Notes under the pieces: model-generated
The model's input: only the letters and a program-made list of their open reading frames with translations
Databases searched by the model: none
What the model was told of the DNA's origin: nothing
In this document: one piece after another, positions 43,313-52,931 of the stretch
How the letters are laid out: every line of letters begins with the position of its first letter
How positions within the stretch are numbered: the stretch's first letter is position 1
NCBI GenBank assembly: GCA_947573485.1
Contig: CANPGB010000011.1
Coordinates: 24,842-88,841, forward strand
Source of the DNA: an uncultured Porphyromonadaceae bacterium
GTDB taxonomy: Bacteria; Bacteroidota; Bacteroidia; Bacteroidales; Muribaculaceae
Reading direction: 5' to 3'
DNA length: 64,000 nt
Translations under genes and position numbers: made by a program

Positions 43313-44287
43313 TTAGAAGGCTGCGAGGGCTACGTCGGTGAGCCAAATCCAGAGTGGGCAGAAGCCTATGAAGAGGATGACAGAGAGGGCGAGCGACGAA
43401 GTGCCGGTGGCAACGTAGGTGTCGTATTCGTCGGCGATGATGATACCAGAGAAGGCGGGTGGCAGGGCTGCAGCCACAACGAGCATCTTGAGGTTGAGGG
43501 GATCCATGTGGAAGAGCATGCCGAGCACGAGTACCACGGCGGGCATAACTGCCATTTTCATGATAGAGCCGAGAACTGCCTGCCAGTTGAGGGTGAACTT
43601 GATAGCCGAGAGAGTCACGCCTGCCGAGAACACTGCCATAGAGGCGTTAGCCTTGGCGATGAGGTTGAAGGAGGGGCTGAGCTCTTTAGGCCAGGGTATA
43701 CCTGCGAGTACCCATACCACTGCGAGGATAGGTGCCCATGCCACAGGCTGAGCGAGAGCGTGGAGCACAGGTTTCCAGGCGCTTTCTTTCTTTGTGGAGC
43801 CGGGATTCTGCTTCTCGAGCGATGCGTTCATGAGCGAGAGGCCCACGGGGATACCGATAGCGTTGACAACGATACCTACGATAGCCACCACAAGAGCGAC
43901 CGAGGGGCTTGTGCCGAATATAGGCTCAAGGACGGCGAAGCCGAGGAAGCCGATAGTAGGCGAACCGCTGATCAAGGCCGAGACGGCGGCGTCGGCGCCG
44001 GTGTTCTTCTTGAAGCAGTATTTGAAGATGAAGTAGACCAGCATGAAGCAGGCCATGATGCCAATTGTGGAGACGAGGGTGAGTTTGGCGTCGCGGGCAA
44101 GATCTTCGCGTGATGCCTGCACTATAGAGACGAAGAGTGCGGCAGGGAGGGCGAAGTCGAGCACAACTTTATTGAATTTCTTGGCGTCGGCGCCCGTGAA
44201 AGCCCCTTTCTTGCCGGCAATGAAGCCGGCAAGCATTACCACGATTATAGGGACTATCGCGTATAGAATTACATGTTGTAAGCCCAT
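43313..44287 (-). CDS. AEC-family permease, candidate oxalate/formate transporter
   Basis: 324 aa, about 10 TM segments in two five-helix halves with the family pattern PIIVVMLAGFIAGKKGAF, VVLDFALPAALF, GSPTIGFLGFAVLEPIFG and GVTLSAIKF. AEC proteins transport malonate, malate and other small carboxylates. It is the last gene after frc and oxc (56 nt after oxc), which makes oxalate uptake, formate release, or exchange the likely role (inference). It stands where OxlT (an MFS antiporter) would be expected in Oxalobacter. Confidence 0.85.
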   Translation of the reverse strand: MGLQHVILYAIVPIIVVMLAGFIAGKKGAFTGADAKKFNKVVLDFALPAALFVSIVQASREDLARDAKLTLVSTIGIMACFMLVYFIFKYCFKKNTGADAAVSALISGSPTIGFLGFAVLEPIFGTSPSVALVVAIVGIVVNAIGIPVGLSLMNASLEKQNPGSTKKESAWKPVLHALAQPVAWAPILAVVWVLAGIPWPKELSPSFNLIAKANASMAVFSAGVTLSAIKFTLNWQAVLGSIMKMAVMPAVVLVLGMLFHMDPLNLKMLVVAAALPPAFSGIIIADEYDTYVATGTSSLALSVILFIGFCPLWIWLTDVALAAF

Positions 44288-44343
44288 AGTAAAACGGAAT
44301 TGTGGGTTAATAAATAAGTTGAACCGCGGATTGCACTACGGGG

Positions 44344-46083
44344 TCAGACGGTGTAATCGATAAGCGGGGTAGGGTTGAGGTAGCCGATGTGGCCTGATTC
44401 CTTGCCTGAGTCGGCTCCGAGCTGGACGTCGATAAGGGTAGGGCGCTTGGAGGCGATAGCGGCTTCGAGGGCGGAACGAAGGTCGGCGGGGTTGTCAACG
44501 CGGTAGTTGTCGGCTCCGAAAGCTTCGCCGATGAGGTTGTACTTGGCGTTGATGTCGAGTGTTGTAGGCGCGGGAGCGTCGCCGCCCGAGGGGTTGACGC
44601 CGATGCCGTTGTAAATACCGCCGTTGTTGAATACTACAACAGTCACGGGGAGTTTGTAGCGGCAGATAGTGGCGAAGTCCATGCCTGAGAATCCGAAGGC
44701 GGAGTCGCCTTCGATAGCCACGACACTCTTGCCGGTGGCGACGGCGGCGCCTACGCATGAGCCCATGCCCATGCCCATGATTGACCATGTGGCGCAATCG
44801 ACGCGGTGGCGGGGGAGCGACATATCGACGCTGTCGCGGGTGTCGTCGAGGGTGTTGGCGCCTTCGTTGACGAGGATAACGTCGGGGTTGGCTTCAAGGA
44901 CGGGTTTTACAACCGAGAGGGCTGTCCAGTGGTTCATTGGCATTGCGGGGGCGGCGTCGGCGAGACGGGTCTGGAACTTGGCGTTCTTTGTCTTGCTTTC
45001 GGCCTGGAGCGATGCGAGCCAAGCGGGGTCGGCGCTCATTGTCTTGCCTTTGAGGCCTGCGAGAATCATGTCGAGCGACTGACCCATATCGCCTACTACA
45101 GGGGCTGCGACGGGCACGTTGCGGTCGATTTCGCGGGGTTCGACGTCGAGCTGTATGAACTTCATGGCAGGATTCCATTTGCCACGACCGAAGGAGAGCA
45201 TCCAGTTGATGCGGGCACCTATAACTACCACGACATCGGCCTGCTCCATGATAGTTGAGCGGCAGCTGAGAGCGCTGTAGGGGCCTGCATCGGGCATGAG
45301 GCCTTTGGCCATTGACATTGCCAGGTAGGGGATTTTATATGTTTCGACGAGTGTCTTGATTTTGTCGTCGACCTGAGCGTAGGCAGCGCCTTTGCCGAGG
45401 AGAATTGCGGGGCGTTTAGCCGCTGCGAGCATCTCGACAGCGCGGTCGACAGCAGCCTGTGTGGGGGCTACGGTTGAGGCAACGTCGACGGGCTCGTAGA
45501 AGAGTTTTTCGGCGTCGGCGGCGTCCATTATTTCGGCGAGAGCCGGAGTTGTCATGTCGATGTACACGCCACCGGGTCGGCCGCTGACGGCTGCGCGGTA
45601 GGCGCGTGCCACTGCCTGCGGAATATCTTTAGCGTGCGAGCAACGGAAGGCTGCCTTGACAAGGGGGCGTGCGGTGTTGAGCTGGTCGAGCTGCTCGTAG
45701 GTGCCCATATCCATGTCGACCATAGTGGGGTCGCTGGCGCCTGAAATCTGGATCATAGGGTAGCAGTTGACGGTAGCGTTGGCCGTGGCGGTGAGGCCGT
45801 TGAGGAAGCCTAACGACGATACTGTGAGGAGCACGCCGGGCTTCTTGGTGAGGTAGCCGTGAGTGGCTGCGGCCATACCGGCCTGCTGCTCGAAGCGGAA
45901 GCCGTAGTAGTTCATGCCGATTTTCTGCATGGCGTAGGCCACTTCGGTAACGGGGATGCCCACGAGGCCGTAGACGTCGTCGAGGCCGAGGCGGTGAAGT
46001 GCTTGCGCGAGTATATACATGCCGGTTACCTGCTCGGGGAAGTGGGGAGCCTGTGCAGTGGTGCCGGGAGTTGTTGTTGCCAT
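44344..46083 (-). CDS. oxc: oxalyl-CoA decarboxylase (ThDP enzyme)
   Basis: 579 aa, usual length. The ThDP-activating Glu65 is in YGFRFEQQAGMAAATHGYLTKKPG, followed by LTVSSLGFLNGLTATANAT as in Oxalobacter OXC. The central domain binds ADP/CoA; the C-terminal ThDP motif starts GDSAFGFSGMD (459) and ends VVVFNNGG (486-487). Family-diagnostic VNEGANTLDDTRD precedes it. It converts oxalyl-CoA to formyl-CoA and CO2 in the cytoplasm, using a proton. It follows frc (129 bp with a large hairpin between) and precedes the AEC permease. Confidence 0.94.
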   Translation of the reverse strand: MATTTPGTTAQAPHFPEQVTGMYILAQALHRLGLDDVYGLVGIPVTEVAYAMQKIGMNYYGFRFEQQAGMAAATHGYLTKKPGVLLTVSSLGFLNGLTATANATVNCYPMIQISGASDPTMVDMDMGTYEQLDQLNTARPLVKAAFRCSHAKDIPQAVARAYRAAVSGRPGGVYIDMTTPALAEIMDAADAEKLFYEPVDVASTVAPTQAAVDRAVEMLAAAKRPAILLGKGAAYAQVDDKIKTLVETYKIPYLAMSMAKGLMPDAGPYSALSCRSTIMEQADVVVVIGARINWMLSFGRGKWNPAMKFIQLDVEPREIDRNVPVAAPVVGDMGQSLDMILAGLKGKTMSADPAWLASLQAESKTKNAKFQTRLADAAPAMPMNHWTALSVVKPVLEANPDVILVNEGANTLDDTRDSVDMSLPRHRVDCATWSIMGMGMGSCVGAAVATGKSVVAIEGDSAFGFSGMDFATICRYKLPVTVVVFNNGGIYNGIGVNPSGGDAPAPTTLDINAKYNLIGEAFGADNYRVDNPADLRSALEAAIASKRPTLIDVQLGADSGKESGHIGYLNPTPLIDYTV

Positions 46084-46158
46084 AATAATTTCTGTTCTAA
46101 ATAGTTTTACGTTTACTTGTGTAGAAGGCTTGGAGCGAAAGCAGTTTTTGCATTAATG

Positions 46159-46209
46159 AACGCGGGGGCAGAGGCTATCTTTGAAGAGAGTAGCCAAGGC
46201 CCCCGCGTT
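46159..46209 (-). other. two-tier hairpin between frc and oxc
   Basis: An 11-bp outer stem AACGCGGGGGC/GCCCCCGCGTT encloses an inner stem GGCTA/TAGCC. It begins 3 nt past the frc stop. No T-run follows on the minus strand, so partial termination or mRNA processing is more likely than complete stop; no strong -7 element for oxc was found in the gap. Confidence 0.55.
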
Positions 46210-46212
46210 ATG

Positions 46213-47535
46213 TTATTTGGCTGAACCTGCAGCGGGTTTAGGCAGCGGTTCTGTAGTGCCGTTGGTCTTGAAGGAAGCTATCTGCTCGGGGGTGTATCCG
46301 AGAGCGGTGAGCACTTCGTCGGTGTTCTCGCCGAGGGCGGGTGCGGGGCCGTAGGTAGGCTGGAAGTTGGAGAGGGTGAAGGGGCAGCCTACAGTTACAA
46401 ATTCGCCGATTTCGCCGCCCTGGTTGATCTTCACGAGGGTATTTCCGTCGTAGAGCGATTCGTCGGTCATGATTTCTTTGGTAGAGAGCACGGGTCCTAC
46501 GGGTACGCCTGCCTTACCGAGGATTTCGGTAACTTCAAATTTGGTTTTGTCGGCGGTCCACTGACCGATGCGCTGGTAGATTTCCTGTTTGTGACGGTCG
46601 CGGGCGTCGGCGGTGTTGAAGTCGGGGTTGGTGAGCCAATCCTGGAAACCGACGGCGTTGCAGAAGAGTTCGAAGTCTTTAGCGCCGCGCTGGAGCACGA
46701 TGTATACGTAGTTGTTGGCGTCGACTTCGGAGTCATAGCCGCCGGCGGGTTTACATTTGTAAGTCCAGCCGAGCACGCCGCCACCTTCGATGTTGCCTGC
46801 ACGGGGCACGCAGTCGCCGAATTTGCCGTTGGGGTACTGAGGGAACTGTGTGAGGTAGCCGATCTTGTCGAGTGTGAGCTGGTCACGAGTCTTGATACGG
46901 CAGAGGTTAAGACATGCGTTGTGCATCGACTGATAAACGTAGACGCCTTCGCCTGTGTGCTCGCGCTGCACGAGAGCTGCGAGGAGGCCGATGAGGAGGT
47001 GCATGCCTGTGTTGGAGTCGCCGAGTGCGGCACCCGACTGCGTGGGGATGTTATACTCGCCTTCGTACCAGCCGGTGGTAGAGGCAGCAGCGGCTGTTAC
47101 CTGTGCGATAGGCTCGTAGGCCTTGAGGTCTTTGTACTTCGAAGATTCAGGGAAGCCCTTGATGGTGCCGTAGATACAGCGGGGATTGAGGGCGTGTACC
47201 ACTTCCCAGGAGAAGCCGAGTTTATCCATGGCTCCGGGGTGGAGGTTCTCAACGAAGATATCGGCTTCCTTGAGAAGCTTTGTGAGGATTTCCTTGCCGT
47301 CGGGGGTCTTGGCGTCGAGGGTCAGCGATTTCTTGTCGGAGTTGAGCTGGAGGTAGTAGTATGATGGGAGGTCGGGGTTGAACTGAAGTTCTTTACGGGT
47401 TGCATCGCCAACACCGGGACGTTCGATTTTGATAACGTCGGCGCCGAGCCATGCGAGCATCTGTGTACACGAGGGGCCTGACTGCACTTCGGTGAAGTCG
47501 ACCACTTTGATTCCTTGAAGAGGGGCGTAGTTCAT
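46213..47535 (-). CDS. frc: formyl-CoA:oxalate CoA-transferase
   Basis: 440 aa from the ATG at 47535 (MNYAPLQGIKVVDFTEVQSGP), matching the start of Oxalobacter FRC (428 aa); the longer ORF upstream is in repeats and is rejected. Class III CoA-transferase features: Gln18 in VQSGPSCTQMLAWLGADVIKIERPG, catalytic Asp173 in GAALGDSNTGMHL, and the glycine loop IEGGGVLGW (about 249-257). It moves CoA from formyl-CoA to oxalate, giving oxalyl-CoA for OXC. First gene of the oxalate operon. The C-terminal tail TEPLPKPAAGSAK is a short extension. CaiB/BaiF relatives share the fold, but adjacency to oxc settles the role. Confidence 0.94.
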   Translation of the reverse strand: MNYAPLQGIKVVDFTEVQSGPSCTQMLAWLGADVIKIERPGVGDATRKELQFNPDLPSYYYLQLNSDKKSLTLDAKTPDGKEILTKLLKEADIFVENLHPGAMDKLGFSWEVVHALNPRCIYGTIKGFPESSKYKDLKAYEPIAQVTAAAASTTGWYEGEYNIPTQSGAALGDSNTGMHLLIGLLAALVQREHTGEGVYVYQSMHNACLNLCRIKTRDQLTLDKIGYLTQFPQYPNGKFGDCVPRAGNIEGGGVLGWTYKCKPAGGYDSEVDANNYVYIVLQRGAKDFELFCNAVGFQDWLTNPDFNTADARDRHKQEIYQRIGQWTADKTKFEVTEILGKAGVPVGPVLSTKEIMTDESLYDGNTLVKINQGGEIGEFVTVGCPFTLSNFQPTYGPAPALGENTDEVLTALGYTPEQIASFKTNGTTEPLPKPAAGSAK

Positions 47536-47718
47536 ATTCTTTGAATTTCGGTTAGTTATGCTGTGTTTATCTGCAAGCGGTATTCTTAAAATTTGCTTAC
47601 ATCTATAAAACGAACTACCTGGGTAAAGGTTCAAATGGGCGGAGTTAGTGTTGTCGTGCGTTTCGAGACCCTCTTTAATCGGCGTCCTGGCGGACGCCAC
47701 CCGTGAGGGCATAGCTAA

Positions 47719-47870
47719 CCCCGCACGCCTTCGCTAAAGCTACGGCGTACGGGGTTACTGGGTTAATCTGCGTCTTTCAGACGCTTTTATGAGTATTGCC
47801 TTTCCCCCGCACGCCTTCGCTAAAGCTACGGCGTACGGGGTTACCGGGTTAATCGGCGTCTTTCAGACGC
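47719..47870. repeat. two 66-bp palindromic intergenic repeats
   Basis: Copies at 47719-47784 and 47805-47870. Each has the hairpin CCCCGCACGCC...GGCGTACGGGG, then GTTACNGGGTTAATC, then the hairpin GCGTCTTTCAGACGC. A third hairpin, GGCGTCCTGGCGGACGCC, is just upstream near 47680-47697. The 402-bp gap 47536-47937 otherwise holds only the frc leader; no convincing -7 box for frc was found. Confidence 0.85.
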
Positions 47871-47937
47871 GTTTGCGTCTTCTAAGACTGATGACTATAA
47901 GTGTGTGGGTTGCAGCGAGATGTGAGCCGGGCAGGGC

Positions 47938-49134
47938 TTATTTGAGTTCGCCGAGGGCTTTGCCGATGCGAGCGAAGGCTGCGATGAGGTTTTCGTCGGA
48001 GGTGGCGTAGCTGAGGCGGATGTATCCGGGAGCGCAGAATGCGGCGCCATCGACAGTGGCGACGTGAGCCACTTCGAGGAGGTACATGGCCAGCGATGCG
48101 GAGTTGACAATCTTGTAGCCGTGTGCCGATTTTCCGAAGAACGACGATACCTCGGGGAAGAGGTAGAATGCGCCCTGGGGCTCGTTGATTACGAGTCCGG
48201 GTATCTGCCGGGCGAGACGCACAACGAGGTCGCGCCTGCGCTCGAAGGCTTTACGCATTTCTTCGACGCAATCCTGCGGGCCGGTGTAGGCTGCTTCGGC
48301 TGCTTTCTGGGCTATCGACGATGCACCTGAGGTGAACTGGCCCTGGAGCTTGGTTACGGCTTTGGCGAGGTCGATAGGAGCCGCGCAGTAGCCGATACGC
48401 CAGCCTGTCATGGCGTAGGCCTTGGATACGCCGTTGATGACTACGGTGCGTCCTGCGATTGCGGGGAAGGAGGCGAGTGATACAAATTCGCCGCCGGTGT
48501 ATATAATGTGTTCGTAGATTTCGTCGGCTATGATGAGCACCTGCGGGTGGCGGACGAGCACCTTGACGAGAGCTTCGAGTTCCTCCCGGGAGTAAACGCT
48601 GCCGGTGGGGTTCGAGGGCGAACAGATTATAATAGCTTTAGTGCGGGGAGTGATTGCAGCCTCGAGTTTCTCGGGTGTGACCTTGAAGTTGTCGGCTACG
48701 CCTGTGGGGATGAACACCGATTTGCCTTCGGCGAGCTTAACCATTTCGACGTAGCTTACCCATGCGGGGGTGGGGATGATGACTTCGTCGCCGGGGTCTA
48801 CGGTTGCGAGAATCACGTTGCAGAGGGCGTGCTTGGCGCCGTTGCCCACAACAATCTGCTCGGGCGAGAAGCTGAGTCCGTTCTCGCGTGAGAGCTTGTC
48901 GGAGATAGCCTTGCGGAGGCTCATGTATCCGGGCACGGGGCTGTAGAAGCTGAAGTTGTCGTCGATAGCTTTTACGGCTGCGGCCTTTATGTGGTCGGGG
49001 GTGTGGAAGTCGGGCTCTCCTACGGAGAGGTTGATGACGTCGACGCCCTGAGCCTTGAGCTCGGCGCTCTTCTGCGACATTGCCAGTGTCTGCGATACGG
49101 CGAGCGCCTGTATGCGGGCTGAAATCTGACTCAT
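47938..49134 (-). CDS. PLP-dependent class I/II aminotransferase (aspartate aminotransferase type)
   Basis: 398 aa. Fold-type I motifs: NLSVGEPDFHTPDHI, PGYMSLRKAISDKL, Asn/Pro in SPSNPTGSVYS, Asp in IIADEIYE, PLP Lys238 in VINGVSKAYAMTGWRIGY, and the carboxylate-binding Arg in YIRLSYA near the end. This is the thermophile/Bacillus-type AspB class that moves amino groups from aspartate to 2-oxoglutarate. It follows yidC by 27 bp and is probably the last gene of the pyrG operon. Confidence 0.92.
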   Translation of the reverse strand: MSQISARIQALAVSQTLAMSQKSAELKAQGVDVINLSVGEPDFHTPDHIKAAAVKAIDDNFSFYSPVPGYMSLRKAISDKLSRENGLSFSPEQIVVGNGAKHALCNVILATVDPGDEVIIPTPAWVSYVEMVKLAEGKSVFIPTGVADNFKVTPEKLEAAITPRTKAIIICSPSNPTGSVYSREELEALVKVLVRHPQVLIIADEIYEHIIYTGGEFVSLASFPAIAGRTVVINGVSKAYAMTGWRIGYCAAPIDLAKAVTKLQGQFTSGASSIAQKAAEAAYTGPQDCVEEMRKAFERRRDLVVRLARQIPGLVINEPQGAFYLFPEVSSFFGKSAHGYKIVNSASLAMYLLEVAHVATVDGAAFCAPGYIRLSYATSDENLIAAFARIGKALGELK

Positions 49135-49161
49135 AATAATATAAGTGTTGGTTTTATTGAC

Positions 49162-51252
49162 TTAACGACGTTTTTTGCCACCTTTAGCCTGCTGCTGTTG
49201 CTGCTGTCGCTGGGCGGCGAGGGCCTGTTTCTGCGCTTCTTCGAGGCGTGCCATCCAGCCGTTTTTCTTGCGGGGCTTGCGGGCGTTGGCGAGGAGCTGC
49301 TCGCGCACTTTCTTCTCGTCGATAACCTTGCGGAAGATGTAGGTCTGGATGATAGTGATGAGCAGCGAGAGGAGGTAGTAGTAGCTGAGGCCCGAGGCGT
49401 AGTCGTTGAAGATGAAGAGGAACATTATCGGCATAATGTATTGCATCATCTTCATGCCGGGCATGCCTGCGCTCTGGGGCTGGCTCTGCATGCTGATTTT
49501 CATGTAGACGATGTTGATAATCGTCATCAGGAGGCAGAAGAGGCTCACATGGTTGCCGTAGAAGGGTATTGAGAAGGGTAGTGTGAGCACGGAGTCGGGG
49601 GCGGAGAGGTCGTGCGCCCAGAGGAACGACTGGCCTCGCAGCTCGATAGCCGAGGGGAAGAAGGAGAACATGGCGATGAGCACGGGCATCTGCAGCATCA
49701 TGGGGAGGCAGCCTGAGAAGGGGCTTGCACCGGCACGGCTGTAGAGGGCCATGGTTTCCTGCTGGCGCTTCATGGCGTCGGCCTGGTCGGGGTATTTGTC
49801 GTTGATTTCCTTAATCTCGGGAGCGAGGACGCGCATCTTAGCCTGGCTCTTGAAGCTCTTGAATGTGAAGGGGAAGATGATGAGCTTGATGAAGATTGTG
49901 AGGAGCAGGATTATGATGCCGTAGTTGCTTATGAAGGAGCCGAGGAAGGTGAATACGGGGATAACGATAATGGTGTTGATCCAACGGAAGAGGCCCCAGC
50001 CGAGGGGTATGAGGCGGGTGAGCGAGAGGCCTTCGTCGTAGCCGAGGGTGTCGTCGAGGCGGGAGAGGAGGGGGTAGTCGTTGGGGCCGAAGTAGAAGTC
50101 GAAAGATGCGGCCACGCCGTCGGCAACGTTGTAGGGGAGTGTTGCCTGCATGGTCATATCTTTGAGGTAGTCGGTTGTCTTGAGGTCGGTAGAGGTGAGT
50201 TCTGCCGATGTGAAGCAGTCGCGGGCTATGATTACCGAAGAGAAGAACTGGTTTTTAAACGCTACCCAGCGGAGTCGGCCGGTGAGGTTCTCGTGGTCGT
50301 CGCCTGTCGATTTCATGTCGTCGACGCCTTCTCCTATATATTTATAGTAGATAGCGCTGTTTCGCTCCTCGAAGGTGCGGCCGAGCTCGTTGCGTGCCAT
50401 TTTCTGGTGCCACTCGAAGTCCATCGACGAGGTGCTTGCGGGCAGTAGGGCTGCCATACCCTTCTGGATGATGTCCATGCGCACGTTGTATGAGTCGGGG
50501 GCGAGGGTGTAGCGTATGGCCCACTTGGCTCCGGCTGCGGGTTCGAGGGTCATGAATATTGTGGTGTCGCCCTGGGCTACGGCGTTGAAGTTGAAGTCGC
50601 GGGTGTCGATACGCTGTTCGGCGGTGTTGAAGCGGAAGCTGTAGCCGTCGGTCTCGTCGCGGAAGAGGAGTATGTTCGAGGGCTCTTCACCTACTTCGGT
50701 TTTGTATTTTTTGAGCTCTACCTGCGATACTTTTGCGCCTCGGGTGTCGAGGGTGACTTTTACGAGGTCGTTCTCGAGGACGTACTGCTTGTTGGGGCCT
50801 GCGAGGTAGCGTGCGAATCCTTCGTATTTTGCGGCGTTGTCGATAGTGCGACGCACGGCCTGCATGGCGCGTGAGAGGGCTGCGGCGGGCAGTGTGCTGC
50901 GGTTTGCGAGGATTTCGGTGACGGGGATGTCGGCGGCGCCGTCGGCATATGTGCCGCTGAGGCCTGCCACGGTGTCGTAGCGCAGGTGTAGGCGGTCGTC
51001 ATTGAAAGTGTAGGAGCCGTCGGGCTGAGCCACGCCCATGGCGCGGACGGCACCTGCGAGTGCGCTGCTGTCGGCTGTGGTGAACTGTACCTGTTGCTGT
51101 TGCTGACGAGCAGCTTCGACAAGGGCTTTCTCGGCTTGCTCCTGGCGCTCGCGCTGTGCCTGGATTTCGGCTTCGGAGGGCTTTGTGAGCCAGAAGAAGC
51201 CAAACATCACAGCGGCCATGAGCACAAGGCCGGTAAGGGTGTTTTTATCCAT
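49162..51252 (-). CDS. yidC: membrane protein insertase YidC
   Basis: 696 aa, long Bacteroidetes form. N-terminal TM MDKNTLTGLVLMAAVMFGFFWL, a Gln-rich coiled stretch, a large periplasmic beta-supersandwich (about 60-370) and the conserved insertase core (about 420-640: FLGSFISNYGIIILLLTIFIKLIIFPFTFKSFKSQAKM, SPFSGCLPMMLQMPVLIAMFSFFPSAIELRG). The basic Gln-rich tail (QRQQQQQQAKGGKKRR) likely binds the ribosome. It inserts inner-membrane proteins with or without SecYEG. 22 bp after pyrG. Confidence 0.97.
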   Translation of the reverse strand: MDKNTLTGLVLMAAVMFGFFWLTKPSEAEIQAQRERQEQAEKALVEAARQQQQQVQFTTADSSALAGAVRAMGVAQPDGSYTFNDDRLHLRYDTVAGLSGTYADGAADIPVTEILANRSTLPAAALSRAMQAVRRTIDNAAKYEGFARYLAGPNKQYVLENDLVKVTLDTRGAKVSQVELKKYKTEVGEEPSNILLFRDETDGYSFRFNTAEQRIDTRDFNFNAVAQGDTTIFMTLEPAAGAKWAIRYTLAPDSYNVRMDIIQKGMAALLPASTSSMDFEWHQKMARNELGRTFEERNSAIYYKYIGEGVDDMKSTGDDHENLTGRLRWVAFKNQFFSSVIIARDCFTSAELTSTDLKTTDYLKDMTMQATLPYNVADGVAASFDFYFGPNDYPLLSRLDDTLGYDEGLSLTRLIPLGWGLFRWINTIIVIPVFTFLGSFISNYGIIILLLTIFIKLIIFPFTFKSFKSQAKMRVLAPEIKEINDKYPDQADAMKRQQETMALYSRAGASPFSGCLPMMLQMPVLIAMFSFFPSAIELRGQSFLWAHDLSAPDSVLTLPFSIPFYGNHVSLFCLLMTIINIVYMKISMQSQPQSAGMPGMKMMQYIMPIMFLFIFNDYASGLSYYYLLSLLITIIQTYIFRKVIDEKKVREQLLANARKPRKKNGWMARLEEAQKQALAAQRQQQQQQAKGGKKRR

Positions 51253-51274
51253 TTATATTAAACGGTGTGGGGGA

Positions 51275-52891
51275 TTATTGATCTTTTTCGTCGTGATATT
51301 TTATGGCAGCTTCGATAAAAGATGCGAAGATAGGGCTGGGCGAGAGGACTGTGCTGGAGTACTCGGGGTGGTACTGTGTGCCTATGAACCAGCGCTTTGA
51401 GGGCATCTCTACGACTTCAACGAGGTGAGTGGCGGGGTTTTCGCCGACGCACTGCATGCCTGCGGCCTCGAAGCGGTCGCGGTAGTCGTTGTTGAACTCG
51501 AAGCGGTGGCGGTGACGCTCGCTGACGAGTTCTTTGCCGTAGGCTTCGGCGGCTTTTGAGCCGTGGCGCAGACGGCAGTCGTAGGCACCGAGGCGCATCG
51601 TGCCACCGAGGTTCGAAATGTTTTTCTGCTCCTCCATGAGGTCGATGACATTGTCGGGAGTGGTGGGGTTCATCTCGGTTGAGTTGGCTTCTTCGAGGCC
51701 GAGTACGTTGCGTGCAAATTCAATTACCATGCACTGCATGCCGAGGCATATGCCGAAGGTGGGCACGTCGTGCTCGCGGCACCATTTGAGGGCTGCGAAC
51801 TTGCCGTCGATGCCGCGCTGGCCGAATCCGGGGGCTATTATCACGCCGTCGAGGCCTGAGAGGCGCTCGGTGGCGTTGGCATCGTTGAGCTTCTCGGAGT
51901 GGATGTAGATGAGGTTGAGTTTGTGGCCTGCGTATGTTGCGGCGTGGAAGAGCGACTCGTTGATTGACTTGTAGGCGTCCTGGAGTTCGACGTATTTGCC
52001 TACGAGACCGATGGTGACGGTGTCGGTGGCGCTGTCGAGCTTCTCGATGAAGTTCATCCAGGGACCCATTTCGGGCTCGCCTTCGATGGGCATGCCTGTC
52101 TTGCGGAGTACGATTTCGTCGAGGTGCTGGGCGTGCATCATCAGGGGCACTTTGTAGATAGAGTCGACGTCTTTCGACTGCACTACGGAGTCGGGTGCAA
52201 CGTTGCAGAAGAGAGCGATTTTGCGTCGCATCTCGGGGCTTATTTCTTTTTCGGTGCGGAGCACGAGGATGTCGGGCTGTATGCCCACTTCCTGCAGGGC
52301 TTTCACTGAGTGCTGAGTGGGCTTGGTCTTGAGCTCTTTGGCGGCAGCGATATAGGGCACGTAGGTGAGGTGCACGCACAGGCTGTTCTGGCCGAGTTCC
52401 CAGCGGAGCTGACGCACAGCTTCGAGGTAGGGCAGTGACTCGATGTCGCCTACGGTGCCACCGATTTCGGTGATGATGTAATCGTAGTTGCCGGTGTTGC
52501 CGAGGAACTTCACGCGGCGCTTGATTTCGTCGGTGATGTGAGGCACTATCTGGACGGTCTTGCCGAGGTAGTCGCCGTGGCGTTCCTTGTCGATAACGCT
52601 CTGATAAATGCGGCCCGTGGTTACGTTATTGGCCTTTGAAGTGCGCACGTTTGTGAAGCGCTCGTAGTGGCCGAGGTCGAGGTCGGCCTCGTGGCCGTCT
52701 TCAGTCACATAACACTCGCCGTGCTCGTAGGGGTTGAGTGTGCCCGGGTCGATGTTGATGTAGGGGTCGAATTTCTGAATGGTGACGCGCAAGCCCCTGG
52801 CCTTGAGGAGGCAGGCAAGCGACGATGAGATGATTCCTTTTCCGAGCGACGACACTACGCCGCCTGTTACGAAGATGTATTTAGGTTCCAC
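51275..52891 (-). CDS. pyrG: CTP synthase
   Basis: 538 aa, standard length. Synthetase domain begins MEPKYIFVTGGVVSSLGKGIISSSLACLLKARG with the P-loop; Glu/Asp Mg ligands in GTVGDIESLPYLEAVRQLRWE. The glutaminase domain has the nucleophile Cys in GICLGMQCMVIEFARNVLG and the His-Glu pair in GTQYHPEYSS. It aminates UTP to CTP with glutamine and ATP in the cytoplasm. First gene of the pyrG-yidC-aminotransferase operon, with a strong promoter at 52932-52963. Confidence 0.98.
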   Translation of the reverse strand: MEPKYIFVTGGVVSSLGKGIISSSLACLLKARGLRVTIQKFDPYINIDPGTLNPYEHGECYVTEDGHEADLDLGHYERFTNVRTSKANNVTTGRIYQSVIDKERHGDYLGKTVQIVPHITDEIKRRVKFLGNTGNYDYIITEIGGTVGDIESLPYLEAVRQLRWELGQNSLCVHLTYVPYIAAAKELKTKPTQHSVKALQEVGIQPDILVLRTEKEISPEMRRKIALFCNVAPDSVVQSKDVDSIYKVPLMMHAQHLDEIVLRKTGMPIEGEPEMGPWMNFIEKLDSATDTVTIGLVGKYVELQDAYKSINESLFHAATYAGHKLNLIYIHSEKLNDANATERLSGLDGVIIAPGFGQRGIDGKFAALKWCREHDVPTFGICLGMQCMVIEFARNVLGLEEANSTEMNPTTPDNVIDLMEEQKNISNLGGTMRLGAYDCRLRHGSKAAEAYGKELVSERHRHRFEFNNDYRDRFEAAGMQCVGENPATHLVEVVEMPSKRWFIGTQYHPEYSSTVLSPSPIFASFIEAAIKYHDEKDQ

Positions 52892-52931
52892 GCTCTGCGT
52901 TATTTAGCGGTTGTTCTTTACAAAATTACGG

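Noticed and set aside
47536..47712. N-terminal extension of frc
   Set aside because: Formyl-CoA transferases start at MNYAPLQGIKVVDF-like sequence; the extension is non-conserved and borders the palindromic repeats.
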